Source: CALBPI01 sp039700805 | Lineage (GTDB): Bacteria > Pseudomonadota > Gammaproteobacteria > Steroidobacterales > Woeseiaceae | Direction of reading: 5' to 3' | DNA length: 17,383 nt | Assembly: GCA_039700805.1 (NCBI GenBank) | Contig: JBCAZE010000055.1 | Location: forward strand, 1-17,383 | In this document: positions 6,177 to 14,304 of the stretch, piece by piece | Layout of the letters: the number at the start of each line of letters is the position of its first letter | Position numbering within the stretch: the first letter of the stretch is position 1 | Program-made: the position numbers and the translations under genes | Notes under the pieces: generated by a model | Seen by the model: the letters and a program-made list of their open reading frames with translations, nothing else | Database searches by the model: none | What the model was told of the DNA's origin: nothing

Positions 6177-7919
6177 GTGAAACAAGAGATTATTAACCTC
6201 ATCAGCGAAGCGCTTTCCACGCTACCGCTGCCCGATGGTGTCACCGCTGACGCATTGCCAACCCCGGAATTGACCCGTACGCGGGACGCCGAATTTGGCG
6301 ATTTCGCGAGCAATATCGCGATGCAGCTCGCGCGAACGCTGAAGCGCAGTCCGCGCGACATCGCCAACGACATCGTGACTGCCTTACCGACGAGCGAACT
6401 CATCAGTAAAGCGGAAGTCGCTGGGCCAGGCTTCATCAACCTGTTCCTAAACGAGAGCTCCGCCAATGCGGTGGTCGCTGATGTGCTCCGCCAAGGGTCA
6501 GCGTTTGGGCAAACGAAAGCCACAAGCCCTGAACGGATTTTGATCGAGTATGTCTCTGCCAACCCCACCGGACCGTTGCATGTGGGGCATGGGCGACACG
6601 CCGCCTACGGTGCGACGCTCGCCAATTTATTGCGCGCGACCGGGCACGAGGTCAGCGAGGAATACTACGTCAATGATGCCGGCCGCCAGATGGATATTTT
6701 GGCGGCGAGTGTTCTCGTCCGCGCTGTCGGCGATGAAGACACTGCGTTTCCATTTGCGGGCTACCGGGGCGGCTACATCCGAGACATCGCTCGCGACTGG
6801 AAAGAAGCTGCCGGTTCAACAGCCGACGTCTCGATTGCGACCTTATACGACGATCTGCCTGAAGACGGCGAAGACGATCGCAAAGAGGCCTTTATCGATG
6901 CTTTGATCGCTCGCGCAGAAAACCTGTTGGGCGAGCAATTCGCAACGCTTAGAACGTTCGCAAAGGACGCCATCCTTGATGACATTAGAGACGACCTTGC
7001 AGAATTTGGCGTCACACCTGAACGTTTCTTCTCTGAGCAAAGCCTCGAGGATGATGGCAGCACCGATGCCGCGATTAAGACATTGACCGACAATGGGACA
7101 CTCTACGAAAAAGGCGGTGCCCTGTGGTTCAAGACCAGCGATTACGGCGATGAAAAAGACCGCGTCGTTGTACGTGAAAACGGCAAGAAAACCTACTTCG
7201 CGTCGGATATCGGGTATCACCTGAATAAGCGTAATCGCGGTTTCGATCGATTGATTGATGTCTGGGGTTCGGATCATCACGGCTACATCGCACGTGTCGA
7301 AGCTGGAATGACTGCAATGGGCGTCGAAGCGGACAGCCTTGAGGTACGCCTCGTTCAGTTCGTGTCGCTGTATCGCGGCGGCGTGAAAGCACAGATGGGG
7401 ACGCGCTCCGGCAATTTTGTGACGCTTCGCGCGCTCCGCGAGGAAGTGGGCAATGACGCCGCGCGACTGTTCTACATCATGCGCAGCAACGATCAACATC
7501 TCGATTTTGATCTCGAACTCGCGACGTCGAAGCGCAACGAGAACCCGGTCTACTACCTACAGTACGCACACGCTCGGATTTCTAATGTATTCGAGAAATT
7601 GGATGTCGAGAACTGGACATCGGACAATGGGTTGAAACAGTTGGCTCGCCTGACGGAATCTCACGAGCAGGCGCTGCTATCACAGTTAGCGCGATACCCC
7701 GAGGCCATCCAAAGCGCAGCCAACAAGCGTGCGCCGAATGCACTGATCAACTACTTGCGCGATCTTGCGACCGATTTGCATAGCTACTACAACGCCCACA
7801 AATTTATGGTCGATGACCCGGACCTTCGTGATGCGCGTCTTACTCTAATCCTCGCGGTTCAGCAGGTACTCAAGAACGGATTCTCGATTCTTGGTATCAG
7901 CGCGCCAGATAGAATGTAA
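6177..7919 (+). CDS. argS: Arginyl-tRNA synthetase
   Basis: Class I synthetase charging tRNA-Arg. The GTG at 6177 is chosen because KQEIINLISEAL aligns with the start of Pseudomonas-type ArgS, giving 580 residues (E. coli 577). The frame extends to a TTG at 6147, which would add ten residues with no family match. Seen in the sequence: the N-terminal additional domain with FGDFASNIAMQLAR; the class I HIGH motif as HVGHGRHAAYG within SANPTGPLHVGH; SDIGYHLNKRNRGFD and VWGSDHHGYIARV in the catalytic core. The KMSKS region appears as KAQMGTRSGNFV, the non-canonical form usual for ArgRS. The C-terminal anticodon-binding DALR domain includes YYLQYAHARISN and ends at about LILAVQQVLKNGFSILGI. No clear Shine-Dalgarno sequence precedes either start. 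An 85 bp gap separates it from priA and 4 bp from the SPOR gene. Confidence 0.96.
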   Translation: MKQEIINLISEALSTLPLPDGVTADALPTPELTRTRDAEFGDFASNIAMQLARTLKRSPRDIANDIVTALPTSELISKAEVAGPGFINLFLNESSANAVVADVLRQGSAFGQTKATSPERILIEYVSANPTGPLHVGHGRHAAYGATLANLLRATGHEVSEEYYVNDAGRQMDILAASVLVRAVGDEDTAFPFAGYRGGYIRDIARDWKEAAGSTADVSIATLYDDLPEDGEDDRKEAFIDALIARAENLLGEQFATLRTFAKDAILDDIRDDLAEFGVTPERFFSEQSLEDDGSTDAAIKTLTDNGTLYEKGGALWFKTSDYGDEKDRVVVRENGKKTYFASDIGYHLNKRNRGFDRLIDVWGSDHHGYIARVEAGMTAMGVEADSLEVRLVQFVSLYRGGVKAQMGTRSGNFVTLRALREEVGNDAARLFYIMRSNDQHLDFDLELATSKRNENPVYYLQYAHARISNVFEKLDVENWTSDNGLKQLARLTESHEQALLSQLARYPEAIQSAANKRAPNALINYLRDLATDLHSYYNAHKFMVDDPDLRDARLTLILAVQQVLKNGFSILGISAPDRM

Positions 7920-7923
7920 CCCG

Positions 7924-8517
7924 ATGGCATCCCGTAAGCGAAAACGCCGATCAACTAAACGCAAGACATCGGGCGGCGGGCGGTTCAAGGCCATGTTGCT
8001 CGGTCTTGTGGCGGGCATCGTGATTGCCGTCGCCGTCTGGTGGCAACTCGGTCAGCCGGCAGCACCATCTCGCAACGACGGCGCGCCAGTAGAGGTGGCT
8101 ACAGCGCCGGCTGAAGCGCCCGAAGAACGCCCCCCTGCCAAAATCGTCGATCTCGAACCAACCGGCAGAGACTTCGACTTTTACGCGATGCTCCCAGAGC
8201 AAGAAATTGTTGTTGACGATCGCGCAAAACGGAACGATACCAACAGTCCTGCGTCGCCCGACACGGCGGCAATTTCGGAACCCGGCACTTATCGACTTCA
8301 AGCCGGTTCCTTCACTCGGGAGGCCGATGCCGAAGCGTTCAAAGCGCGTTTGGCTTTGCTTGGTATGCAATCGGCGATACAGCCTGCAACGGTCAATGGG
8401 CAACGCTACTATCGCGTGATCATCGGGCCGATGACAAACACAGCGCTGGTCAATGAATACAAACGTCGTCTCAACGAATCAGGAATTGAGACGATCGTTA
8501 GTCGAGAGAAATCATGA
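7924..8517 (+). CDS. SPOR-domain inner-membrane protein, FtsN-like
   Basis: A 197-residue bitopic protein. It has a strongly basic cytoplasmic N-terminus (residues 3-22, mostly K, R and S) and one membrane helix at about 24-41 (MLLGLVAGIVIAVAVWW). A low-complexity Pro/Ala/Glu periplasmic linker follows. The C-terminal SPOR domain from about residue 121 contains YRLQAGSFTREADAEAFKARL and YYRVIIGPM. SPOR domains bind denuded peptidoglycan at the division septum, and this architecture and its position after argS match the FtsN-like protein often called sporN in Pseudomonas-type genomes. The ATG at 7924, four bases after the argS stop, is used. An in-frame upstream start inside argS at 7891 would add residues ahead of the basic tail and is unlikely. 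A true FtsN role in divisome activation is inferred, not shown. Confidence 0.85.
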   Translation: MASRKRKRRSTKRKTSGGGRFKAMLLGLVAGIVIAVAVWWQLGQPAAPSRNDGAPVEVATAPAEAPEERPPAKIVDLEPTGRDFDFYAMLPEQEIVVDDRAKRNDTNSPASPDTAAISEPGTYRLQAGSFTREADAEAFKARLALLGMQSAIQPATVNGQRYYRVIIGPMTNTALVNEYKRRLNESGIETIVSREKS

Positions 8518-9701
8518 CGCGCCGCCTTGCCTATTGCACGGCGCTGCTTCTCGCGGGTTGCGCAACGACCCCAGAACCTCCGTCCGTACCAGACGAGAGC
8601 GTGCCGGCGCCGGTTGAACAGCCCGCGCCTCCGCCGCCATCGGTGCCACCACCACCCGATCGATCAACCATGCGGATCTCGGTCGCGGCGGTCGGGGACA
8701 TGATGCTCGGCACCGATTTTCCGGATAACCGTTTACCGGACGACGACGGTGTGGGCTTTCTTGCCGCAGTCACCGATACGCTCTCGCGCGCAGACATCGC
8801 GTTCGGCAATGTTGAAGGCGTACTCATCGATGGCGGTGAACCGGCAAAGCGCTGCAGTAATCCCCGCGCCTGTTACTTGTTCCGGTCACCCACGCGTTAC
8901 GCTGCACACTTTGCCAACGCAGGCTTCGATGTTGTCAGTCTCGCCAACAACCACGCGCGGGATTTCGGCGAAGAGGGGCGCACTGCGTCTATGAACGCAT
9001 TTGCTGCTCTTGGCATTCATCACTCAGGCAGAGTCGGTGACATCGCCAGTTGGCGAACCAAAGACTTAGATATCGCGCTGGTTGCTTTCGCCGTGACGCG
9101 AAATTCGAACATGATGCTGGACATCGTGCCGGCAGCAACGACTGTCGCAGAACTTGCGAGCGATCACGATATCGTCATCGTGAGCTTCCACGGCGGCGCG
9201 GAAGGTCTGGACGCGATGCACGTACCCTTTGCCGAAGAAACCTACTATAACGAGCCCCGTGGTGATGTCGTTGCTTTCTCACGCGCGATGGTAGATTCGG
9301 GCGCGGATCTCGTTATCGGTCATGGACCGCATGTCGTGCGTGGGATGGAACGCTACAAGGAACGGTTAATCGCCTACAGCTTAGGCAATTTCGCGACCTA
9401 CTACGGCATCAGCGTTCAGGGTATGAAGGGCGTTGCGCCGATCTTGACGGTGACCATGGACGGTGACGGCCGCATGGTTGGTGGCAATATCGAATCAACA
9501 CACCAAGTTAGACCCGGCGGACCGATTCCGGACCCTGAAGCGCGTGCGCTTTACATGATTCGACATCTGTCCAAAAAAGATTTCGGTGATCCTGGTCTCG
9601 AGTTCATGCCATGTGGCACGCTAATCCCGACCGAACGCACCTATGTGAAAAGTCACGAGGATGCCGCGTTGGCTAACACCACTGATGAGGCATCGGAATA
9701 A
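8514..9701 (+). CDS. CapA-family metallophosphatase-fold lipoprotein
   Basis: A 395-residue predicted lipoprotein. The signal peptide ends with the lipobox LAGC (residues 13-16, lipidated C16), and alanine at +2 suggests sorting to the outer membrane. A proline-rich linker spans about 20-48. The CapA/PgsA-type domain begins at VAAVGDMMLG (D62) and continues with FGNVEGVL, SLANNHARDFG, SFHGGAE, GHGPHVVRGMERY and YSLGNFATY. These are the metal-ligand motifs of the calcineurin-like CapA fold. CapA takes part in poly-gamma-glutamate capsule export in Bacillus, but no capBC-like genes are present here, so poly-gamma-glutamate synthesis should not be assumed. The ATG overlaps the SPOR gene stop by 4 bp, with GAGA as a possible ribosome-binding site. 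It ends 7 bp from the convergent ACT-domain gene. Confidence 0.85.
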   Translation: MTRRLAYCTALLLAGCATTPEPPSVPDESVPAPVEQPAPPPPSVPPPPDRSTMRISVAAVGDMMLGTDFPDNRLPDDDGVGFLAAVTDTLSRADIAFGNVEGVLIDGGEPAKRCSNPRACYLFRSPTRYAAHFANAGFDVVSLANNHARDFGEEGRTASMNAFAALGIHHSGRVGDIASWRTKDLDIALVAFAVTRNSNMMLDIVPAATTVAELASDHDIVIVSFHGGAEGLDAMHVPFAEETYYNEPRGDVVAFSRAMVDSGADLVIGHGPHVVRGMERYKERLIAYSLGNFATYYGISVQGMKGVAPILTVTMDGDGRMVGGNIESTHQVRPGGPIPDPEARALYMIRHLSKKDFGDPGLEFMPCGTLIPTERTYVKSHEDAALANTTDEASE

Positions 9702-9708
9702 CCGCCGC

Positions 9709-10125
9709 TCACCCGTCGCCGGCTGGAGTGCCTTGCATCACAGACGCCAAGGCAGACATCGCCTCGATTGCTTGATTCTCGGGCACGAAAACGTGGTCAT
9801 GATAGAAACCGGCAACCATGTTTGCCGGGATACCTTGATCCGCTAACACGTGGCTCACCGCCGCTGTTAGCCCGACGGCATGCAGACTCGAATGAACACG
9901 AAGGGTGATACGACGAAACCTCGGTTTATCGGCGAAGATATCGGCGGTGTCGGCGGAAATGGGCATGATCAGCGTCACCCCTTCGTCTTCTTTGCAGACC
10001 ATCCACGCATCATCCGCATAGGTGGTTACTTGCTCCGGTGCGATCGACGCGAACGCATACGCCAGCGGATCGAGCGCTGGCGACATACCGCTTAACAACT
10101 TCGCTAGATCGGTTTCCCCGCTCAC
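9709..10125 (-). CDS. ACT-domain protein coupled to ntrX
   Basis: A 138-residue cytosolic protein. The N-terminal half (AKLLSGMSPALDPLAYAFASI, split here as LLSGMSPALDP and YAFASI) fits the DUF2241-type segment. The C-terminal half (RRITLRVHSSLHAVGLTAAVSHVL, then GIPANMVAGFYHDHVFVP) fits an ACT-like fold, the amino-acid-binding regulatory module of many metabolic enzymes. The GTG start overlaps the ntrX stop as GTGA, so translation is probably coupled to ntrX. The ligand is unknown. Its position as the last gene of an operon ending in ntrYX suggests, but does not prove, a link to nitrogen or amino-acid status. Confidence 0.85.
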   Translation of the reverse strand: MSGETDLAKLLSGMSPALDPLAYAFASIAPEQVTTYADDAWMVCKEDEGVTLIMPISADTADIFADKPRFRRITLRVHSSLHAVGLTAAVSHVLADQGIPANMVAGFYHDHVFVPENQAIEAMSALASVMQGTPAGDG

Positions 10126-11489
10126 TCATCCCCGCCCTGGGTCTGTCGGAAGTCGACCCCCAACGAGCGGAGCTTGCGATACAAGTGCGTACGCTCCATA
10201 CCAACGCGTTTCGACAGTTGGCCGACCTTCCCGTCGCAAAGAATGAGCTGCTCGGTGAGATAGGCTCGTTCGAATTGCTCACGCGCCTCGCGTAACGGCA
10301 GTGCGAGAAGGTCTTGTTTAACCAACGGCTCAACCGGCGCCGCAGCGGTCGCAAGCTCTGCTTCGATTTCGTCGAGAGAAACTTCTTCATCGCCGCCTGC
10401 CATCAAGCAGCGCTGCACTAGGTTTCTAAGGCCACGGACATTGTTCGGCCACGGGTAATTACGCAGCCTATTTTGTGCCGCAACACCGAAGCGTCTAAAG
10501 GGCAATCCTTCTGCGTCGACCAGTAAATCGACGTAGTAGCGCAGCAATTCCGGCACATCCTCGGCATAGTCCCTCAACGCCGGCACCTTCAGACCAAGCA
10601 CATTGATGCTCGAGAGTAAGTCCCGTCGCAGAACATCATCACTCGCCAGCAGCTCATAATCGGGCCTTACCGATGCGATGACGCGCGCCGTGACCTTACA
10701 CTCAGCATTGTCTCCAGGTCGCTGGAATCTGCCATGTTCAAGTGCACTGGCAAGCAAATTTTGGGCATGCGCACCCAGATCGGATAACTCGGAAACGAAC
10801 AAAGTGCCACCGACCGCTTGCTCCAATAAGCCGGGACTATCTGCATCCACGCCAAACAATTGTTGGGCAGCGGTATCATCGGTCAAAAGGCCACCAGAAA
10901 CACTGATAAAAGGTTGCGAAGACCCCCCAACTGATTCGTCGTGGATAAACCGCGCGATTGACTCGCGACCGCTGCCTGTTTCGCCGGCGATCAACACATT
11001 GGCGGTGTGCTGTGCGACTTGCTTCGCATGTTCTCTTAGTTGCCGCATCGCGCTGGACCGCCCCACAGGCTTCACAGCTGACAACAACAATCGAGAAGGG
11101 TCTGGACGCGGTCTTGATTGCGCCCCTTGCAGTGCCTTTTCGACGGTGCGCAGCAACTTCGCAAGTGACAGCGGCTTTTCAATAAAATCGACCGCGCCGA
11201 GGCGCGTCGCCTCGACCGCAGTATCAACGGTGCCATGACCTGACATCATGACCACAGGGCAAAGCGTCGCACTTTCAGACGACCACTCCCGGAGCAGTGT
11301 GATGCCGTCGGTGTCGGGCATCCAAATATCCAAGAGGACGAGGTCGGGCTCCATTTTGGCACGCGCCTCTTGCGCTTCGGACGCATCTGCCGCAACCGTA
11401 ACGTCATACCCCTCTTCCGAGAGTATTTCTTGAATTAAGGAGCGAATATCCAGCTCATCATCAACGACCAATACGCGTGGATTTGTCAT
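10122..11489 (-). CDS. ntrX: NtrX-type response regulator with degenerate AAA+ domain
   Basis: Partner regulator of NtrY. Using the ATG at 11489 (GGAG nine bases upstream), it has 455 residues; an ATG at 11498 would add three residues but sits directly on the GGAG. The receiver domain is intact: VLVVDDE, phosphoacceptor D54 in LLDIWMPD, MMSGHG, and the lysine in IEKPLS. The Fis-type helix-turn-helix is intact at the C-terminus (GKVGQLSKRVGMERTHLYRKLRSLG). The central AAA+ domain is eroded. Walker A reads GETGSGR with R175 in place of lysine. The GAFTGA loop is missing (LFG followed by VDADSPGLLEQAV). Walker B reads LFVSEL with S233 in place of aspartate. Sensor I has R275, and the second arginine-finger candidate is S294 (SSINV). 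Sensor II WPNNVRGLRN is partly kept. It probably binds DNA in a phosphorylation-dependent way without activating sigma-54 polymerase. Confidence 0.93.
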   Translation of the reverse strand: MTNPRVLVVDDELDIRSLIQEILSEEGYDVTVAADASEAQEARAKMEPDLVLLDIWMPDTDGITLLREWSSESATLCPVVMMSGHGTVDTAVEATRLGAVDFIEKPLSLAKLLRTVEKALQGAQSRPRPDPSRLLLSAVKPVGRSSAMRQLREHAKQVAQHTANVLIAGETGSGRESIARFIHDESVGGSSQPFISVSGGLLTDDTAAQQLFGVDADSPGLLEQAVGGTLFVSELSDLGAHAQNLLASALEHGRFQRPGDNAECKVTARVIASVRPDYELLASDDVLRRDLLSSINVLGLKVPALRDYAEDVPELLRYYVDLLVDAEGLPFRRFGVAAQNRLRNYPWPNNVRGLRNLVQRCLMAGGDEEVSLDEIEAELATAAAPVEPLVKQDLLALPLREAREQFERAYLTEQLILCDGKVGQLSKRVGMERTHLYRKLRSLGVDFRQTQGGDE

Positions 11490-11494
11490 TGCTC

Positions 11495-13726
11495 TCATCT
11501 CCGTGTCTGCAAGCGGCGATGTGCCCTTGTCAACATGATTTCCCTTGCGCGTTCATTAAGCGGTAGCGTTACCGTCACAATCGCGCCCCCATCTGGACGG
11601 TTACCGGCGTCTATCGTACCAGCATGTTCTTCAACGAGTTTTTTTACGATCGCAAGACCTAGCCCCGTCCCTTTTGGCTTGGATGTTACGTAAGGGTCAA
11701 AGACCTGTTCAACATTGCCCTTCTGAAAGCCTGGTCCATTGTCGACAACACTGATTTCGACCACTTGCTCACCGAAAGCTTCCAACGCTTCACAACGGAC
11801 ATTGACGATACCGTCAGCCTGTCCGGCCAACGCTTCGAACGCATTGCGTACCAAGTTGTGCAGGATTTGGCGCAACCGACCGTTGTCCGCCTCAATCGTT
11901 GGTGACTCACCAACCAGATCGAGCGCAATATCCACGTGAGACGTCTCATTGCGATACAACTCGACGACCTCGTGGATCAGCCGATGCAACGAAAACTGGC
12001 TGAGCTGCATATCCGGTGCACGCGCGTAGTCTGAGAACGCGTTCACCATTTCTTTCATCGCCTCAACCTGTTGGACGATGGTATGGGTCGAGCGGTCCAT
12101 CACCTGCGCATCCTCGGGCGCCATACTGTCGAGGTAGCGACGCCGTAGACGTTCTGCGGATAACTGAATGGGGGTCAACGGATTCTTAATTTCATGTGCT
12201 AGTCGGCGAGCCACCTCACCCCACGCTGCGTCGCGTTGCGCTTCTAGCAAATTGGTGATGTCGTCGAAGACGATCACATAGCCGCCATCGGCATCCCCTT
12301 GACCCGGCAACGTCGTGCAGGCACAGGTCAGGACGCGCCGGCCGACTTCCTGACGCAGCATAATTTGCTCTCGCCATTCGGTTTGCCCTTTCGAAAAATG
12401 TGCTTGCGCGACATCTACTACCTGTTGCAACAGCAGCTGCCCGCGCGCCACCTCAACGAGGTTCTCACCCGCCTGCTCGTCGACATCCACGTCGAGTATC
12501 TCAGCAGCAGCAGCGTTTGCCGCACGAATCTCCAAATCCGTGGTCAATGCGATGACACCCGTGGATAGCCGGGCCAATATCGCAGCGAGATTACCGCGTT
12601 CCAATTCGACTTGTTCGCGACTCAATTGCGCCTCATCTCGCGCTGCACGCAATCGCCTCGTCATGTCATTGAACGAACTTACCAGGACGCCGATTTCATC
12701 CTTTGGCGGTGGCGACAGTTCCGTTTCGAGGTCACCTTCTGCGACGGCGACCGTTCCCGCCACGAGGGCTTGGATGGGGGCCACCAAACGGCGCGCAAAA
12801 AAGAACGCCCCATAGACCGCGCCTAATGCAGACACCAACAACACAACCGTCAAACTCAAGGTGAAGGTGCTTTTGAGTGGATCTCTGAGAAGAACCAGAC
12901 GCTGATAGTCGGTGTACGACTGATCAACATTCGCCGCCATTGTCGATAAGCGTTGTGTGACGGGATACAAGGCGACCAAAATGCGGCCGGGTTGGCGTGT
13001 TGTCACACGCCCCAAGGCGACCGCAGTGCGCACTTCAAACGCACTGTCACCAATCGGGTCCAAACTAACGTAAGGACGGTTGGCGCGCACCTGAAGCACG
13101 ACCTCGTCACTCGGCGGCGATGGTAATGTGCTGACAGAACGTTCAGAACTCAGTGCCAGAATACGGTTATTCGGCGCATAAACGATCAACTCCGCAGCCC
13201 CGCTAATCTGACGCTCTCTCGCCAATGCAGCTTGCAGACGATTCTCTGGCACCGCATCGAGCCTACTGGCGATCGCAAGCGTTTGGGCAAGCCCGTTACG
13301 ACGCTGAATATCCATGGCGGCCTGACTCAAGCTCAGAGCATCTTCGAGGCCCTGCTCCACCTGGACACTGAACCAGCTATCAATGCCTCGATTCAAAAAC
13401 TGGAGCGAGAAGTAGTACACCAATCCGAGCGGCAGCAAAGCGAGCGCAATAAACGCCACAACCATTCGACTCTTGAGGCGCGCACCCGGCACGTGCTTTC
13501 TTAAGTCGTTGATCAGGCGAAAGATATTACCGAACAACAAGGCGACTAGGATCGCGATGCCAGCACCATCAATGATCAATGTGACTTGTTGCAGACGATT
13601 GAGTTCGGCAGAACTGTTTGACGTCTTAGCGAGCAGTACCATCGCGCTCAACGCCAAAACGAGTCCGACGGACGCGAGGACGGTGTAGAACAGATTCCTT
13701 ACTGAGCGAGCGACCACGAAAACCAA
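11495..13726 (-). CDS. ntrY: NtrY-type membrane sensor histidine kinase
   Basis: A 743-residue kinase of normal NtrY size. Membrane helices lie at about 11-33, 48-70, 88-111 and 288-312, with a large periplasmic sensor between the last two. A HAMP domain follows (about 311-365, ARRLVAPIQALVAGTVAVAEG), then a PAS domain (about 385-490, LSTGVIALTTDLEIRAAN). The HisKA domain has phosphoacceptor H511 in LAHEIKNPLTPIQLS. The HATPase domain contains LRQILHNLVRNAFEAL (about 620-640), VDNGPGF and GTGLGLAI (about 687). All kinase motifs look intact. The signal is not identifiable from sequence. The start is a TTG overlapping the DUF4390 gene by 28 bp. A GTG three codons downstream (13717) is an alternative, and neither has a good Shine-Dalgarno sequence, which suggests translational coupling. 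It ends 5 bp before the ntrX start. Confidence 0.94.
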   Translation of the reverse strand: MVFVVARSVRNLFYTVLASVGLVLALSAMVLLAKTSNSSAELNRLQQVTLIIDGAGIAILVALLFGNIFRLINDLRKHVPGARLKSRMVVAFIALALLPLGLVYYFSLQFLNRGIDSWFSVQVEQGLEDALSLSQAAMDIQRRNGLAQTLAIASRLDAVPENRLQAALARERQISGAAELIVYAPNNRILALSSERSVSTLPSPPSDEVVLQVRANRPYVSLDPIGDSAFEVRTAVALGRVTTRQPGRILVALYPVTQRLSTMAANVDQSYTDYQRLVLLRDPLKSTFTLSLTVVLLVSALGAVYGAFFFARRLVAPIQALVAGTVAVAEGDLETELSPPPKDEIGVLVSSFNDMTRRLRAARDEAQLSREQVELERGNLAAILARLSTGVIALTTDLEIRAANAAAAEILDVDVDEQAGENLVEVARGQLLLQQVVDVAQAHFSKGQTEWREQIMLRQEVGRRVLTCACTTLPGQGDADGGYVIVFDDITNLLEAQRDAAWGEVARRLAHEIKNPLTPIQLSAERLRRRYLDSMAPEDAQVMDRSTHTIVQQVEAMKEMVNAFSDYARAPDMQLSQFSLHRLIHEVVELYRNETSHVDIALDLVGESPTIEADNGRLRQILHNLVRNAFEALAGQADGIVNVRCEALEAFGEQVVEISVVDNGPGFQKGNVEQVFDPYVTSKPKGTGLGLAIVKKLVEEHAGTIDAGNRPDGGAIVTVTLPLNERAREIMLTRAHRRLQTRR

Positions 13727-14262
13727 CTACTGGAAATTTGCCAGTCGTCCCGCCAAAACAGTAAGTACCGTAATGACGCTGGATAATCGTCGATAGCGAC
13801 CTGGGCACGCACGCGGGCGCGGTAGCGTTTGTCGGTCGATAGCAAAGCCGCATCAACCAGCGGCAAATCATCGACGCGACCGAGCGCATTCAAAGCCCCA
13901 AAAATGGTCGCGTAAGAGGATTGCGAGCCGGTGTTTTCGTTGCGTATCGTGTAGCGCTCGGTGACTTTGCTGTAACGCAAAAGATTGATCACACGCACCT
14001 GGGCGACTTCAGTGTCCGGCAGGAAACGCCGCTGCCGCTCGATCGTATAGTCCAACGTAACCTGCAACGCTAAGCCAATCGCGAGTGCTTCTTCGATGCG
14101 CTCTGACAATTGATACTGAATTCTTGTATTGGCCAGGTAGACATCATTGACGAGCGCCGTGCTTGCGGAGCGGATCTCAACACCACCTGACTGCGCATTG
14201 GCGAGGCCACTCATCACAAGGAGGAGCAAACCGATAGCGATGTGTGTCAAATGTCGAGGCAT
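13699..14262 (-). CDS. DUF4390 secreted or periplasmic protein
   Basis: A 187-residue protein with a clear signal peptide: H-region IAIGLLLLVMSGL and a likely cleavage after ANA (about residue 23). The mature part (VEIRSASTALVNDVYLANTRIQYQL, given here as VEIRSAS and VYLANTRIQYQLS; TLDYTIERQRRFLPD; RDDWQISSSWFSWSLAQ at the C-terminus) matches the DUF4390 family, typically found between rsmB and ntrY in gammaproteobacteria. It has no membrane anchor and no catalytic motif that I can see. Location and overlap with ntrY suggest it works with the periplasmic sensor domain of NtrY, for example as a ligand-binding or modulating protein, but that is inference. The ATG is well placed for the signal peptide. 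Confidence 0.85.
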   Translation of the reverse strand: MPRHLTHIAIGLLLLVMSGLANAQSGGVEIRSASTALVNDVYLANTRIQYQLSERIEEALAIGLALQVTLDYTIERQRRFLPDTEVAQVRVINLLRYSKVTERYTIRNENTGSQSSYATIFGALNALGRVDDLPLVDAALLSTDKRYRARVRAQVAIDDYPASLRYLLFWRDDWQISSSWFSWSLAQ

Positions 14263-14304
14263 GTCCCGGTGTCGTCGCTCGTCGCGTTTCGTGTCTTACC
14301 AGCG

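Noticed and set aside
6843..7499. Antisense open frame of 218 codons inside argS.
   Set aside because: It is opposite the conserved ArgS catalytic core, has no recognisable domain, and has no ribosome-binding or promoter signal.
8514..9701. Assigning the CapA-like gene to a poly-gamma-glutamate capsule locus.
   Set aside because: No capB, capC or capE-like gene is nearby, and the operon partner is a SPOR-domain division-type protein.
10678..11238. Plus-strand open frame of 186 codons inside ntrX, considered in case the degenerate AAA+ region encoded something else.
   Set aside because: No family resemblance and no start signals. The minus-strand NtrX reading frame is continuous and flanked by intact domains.
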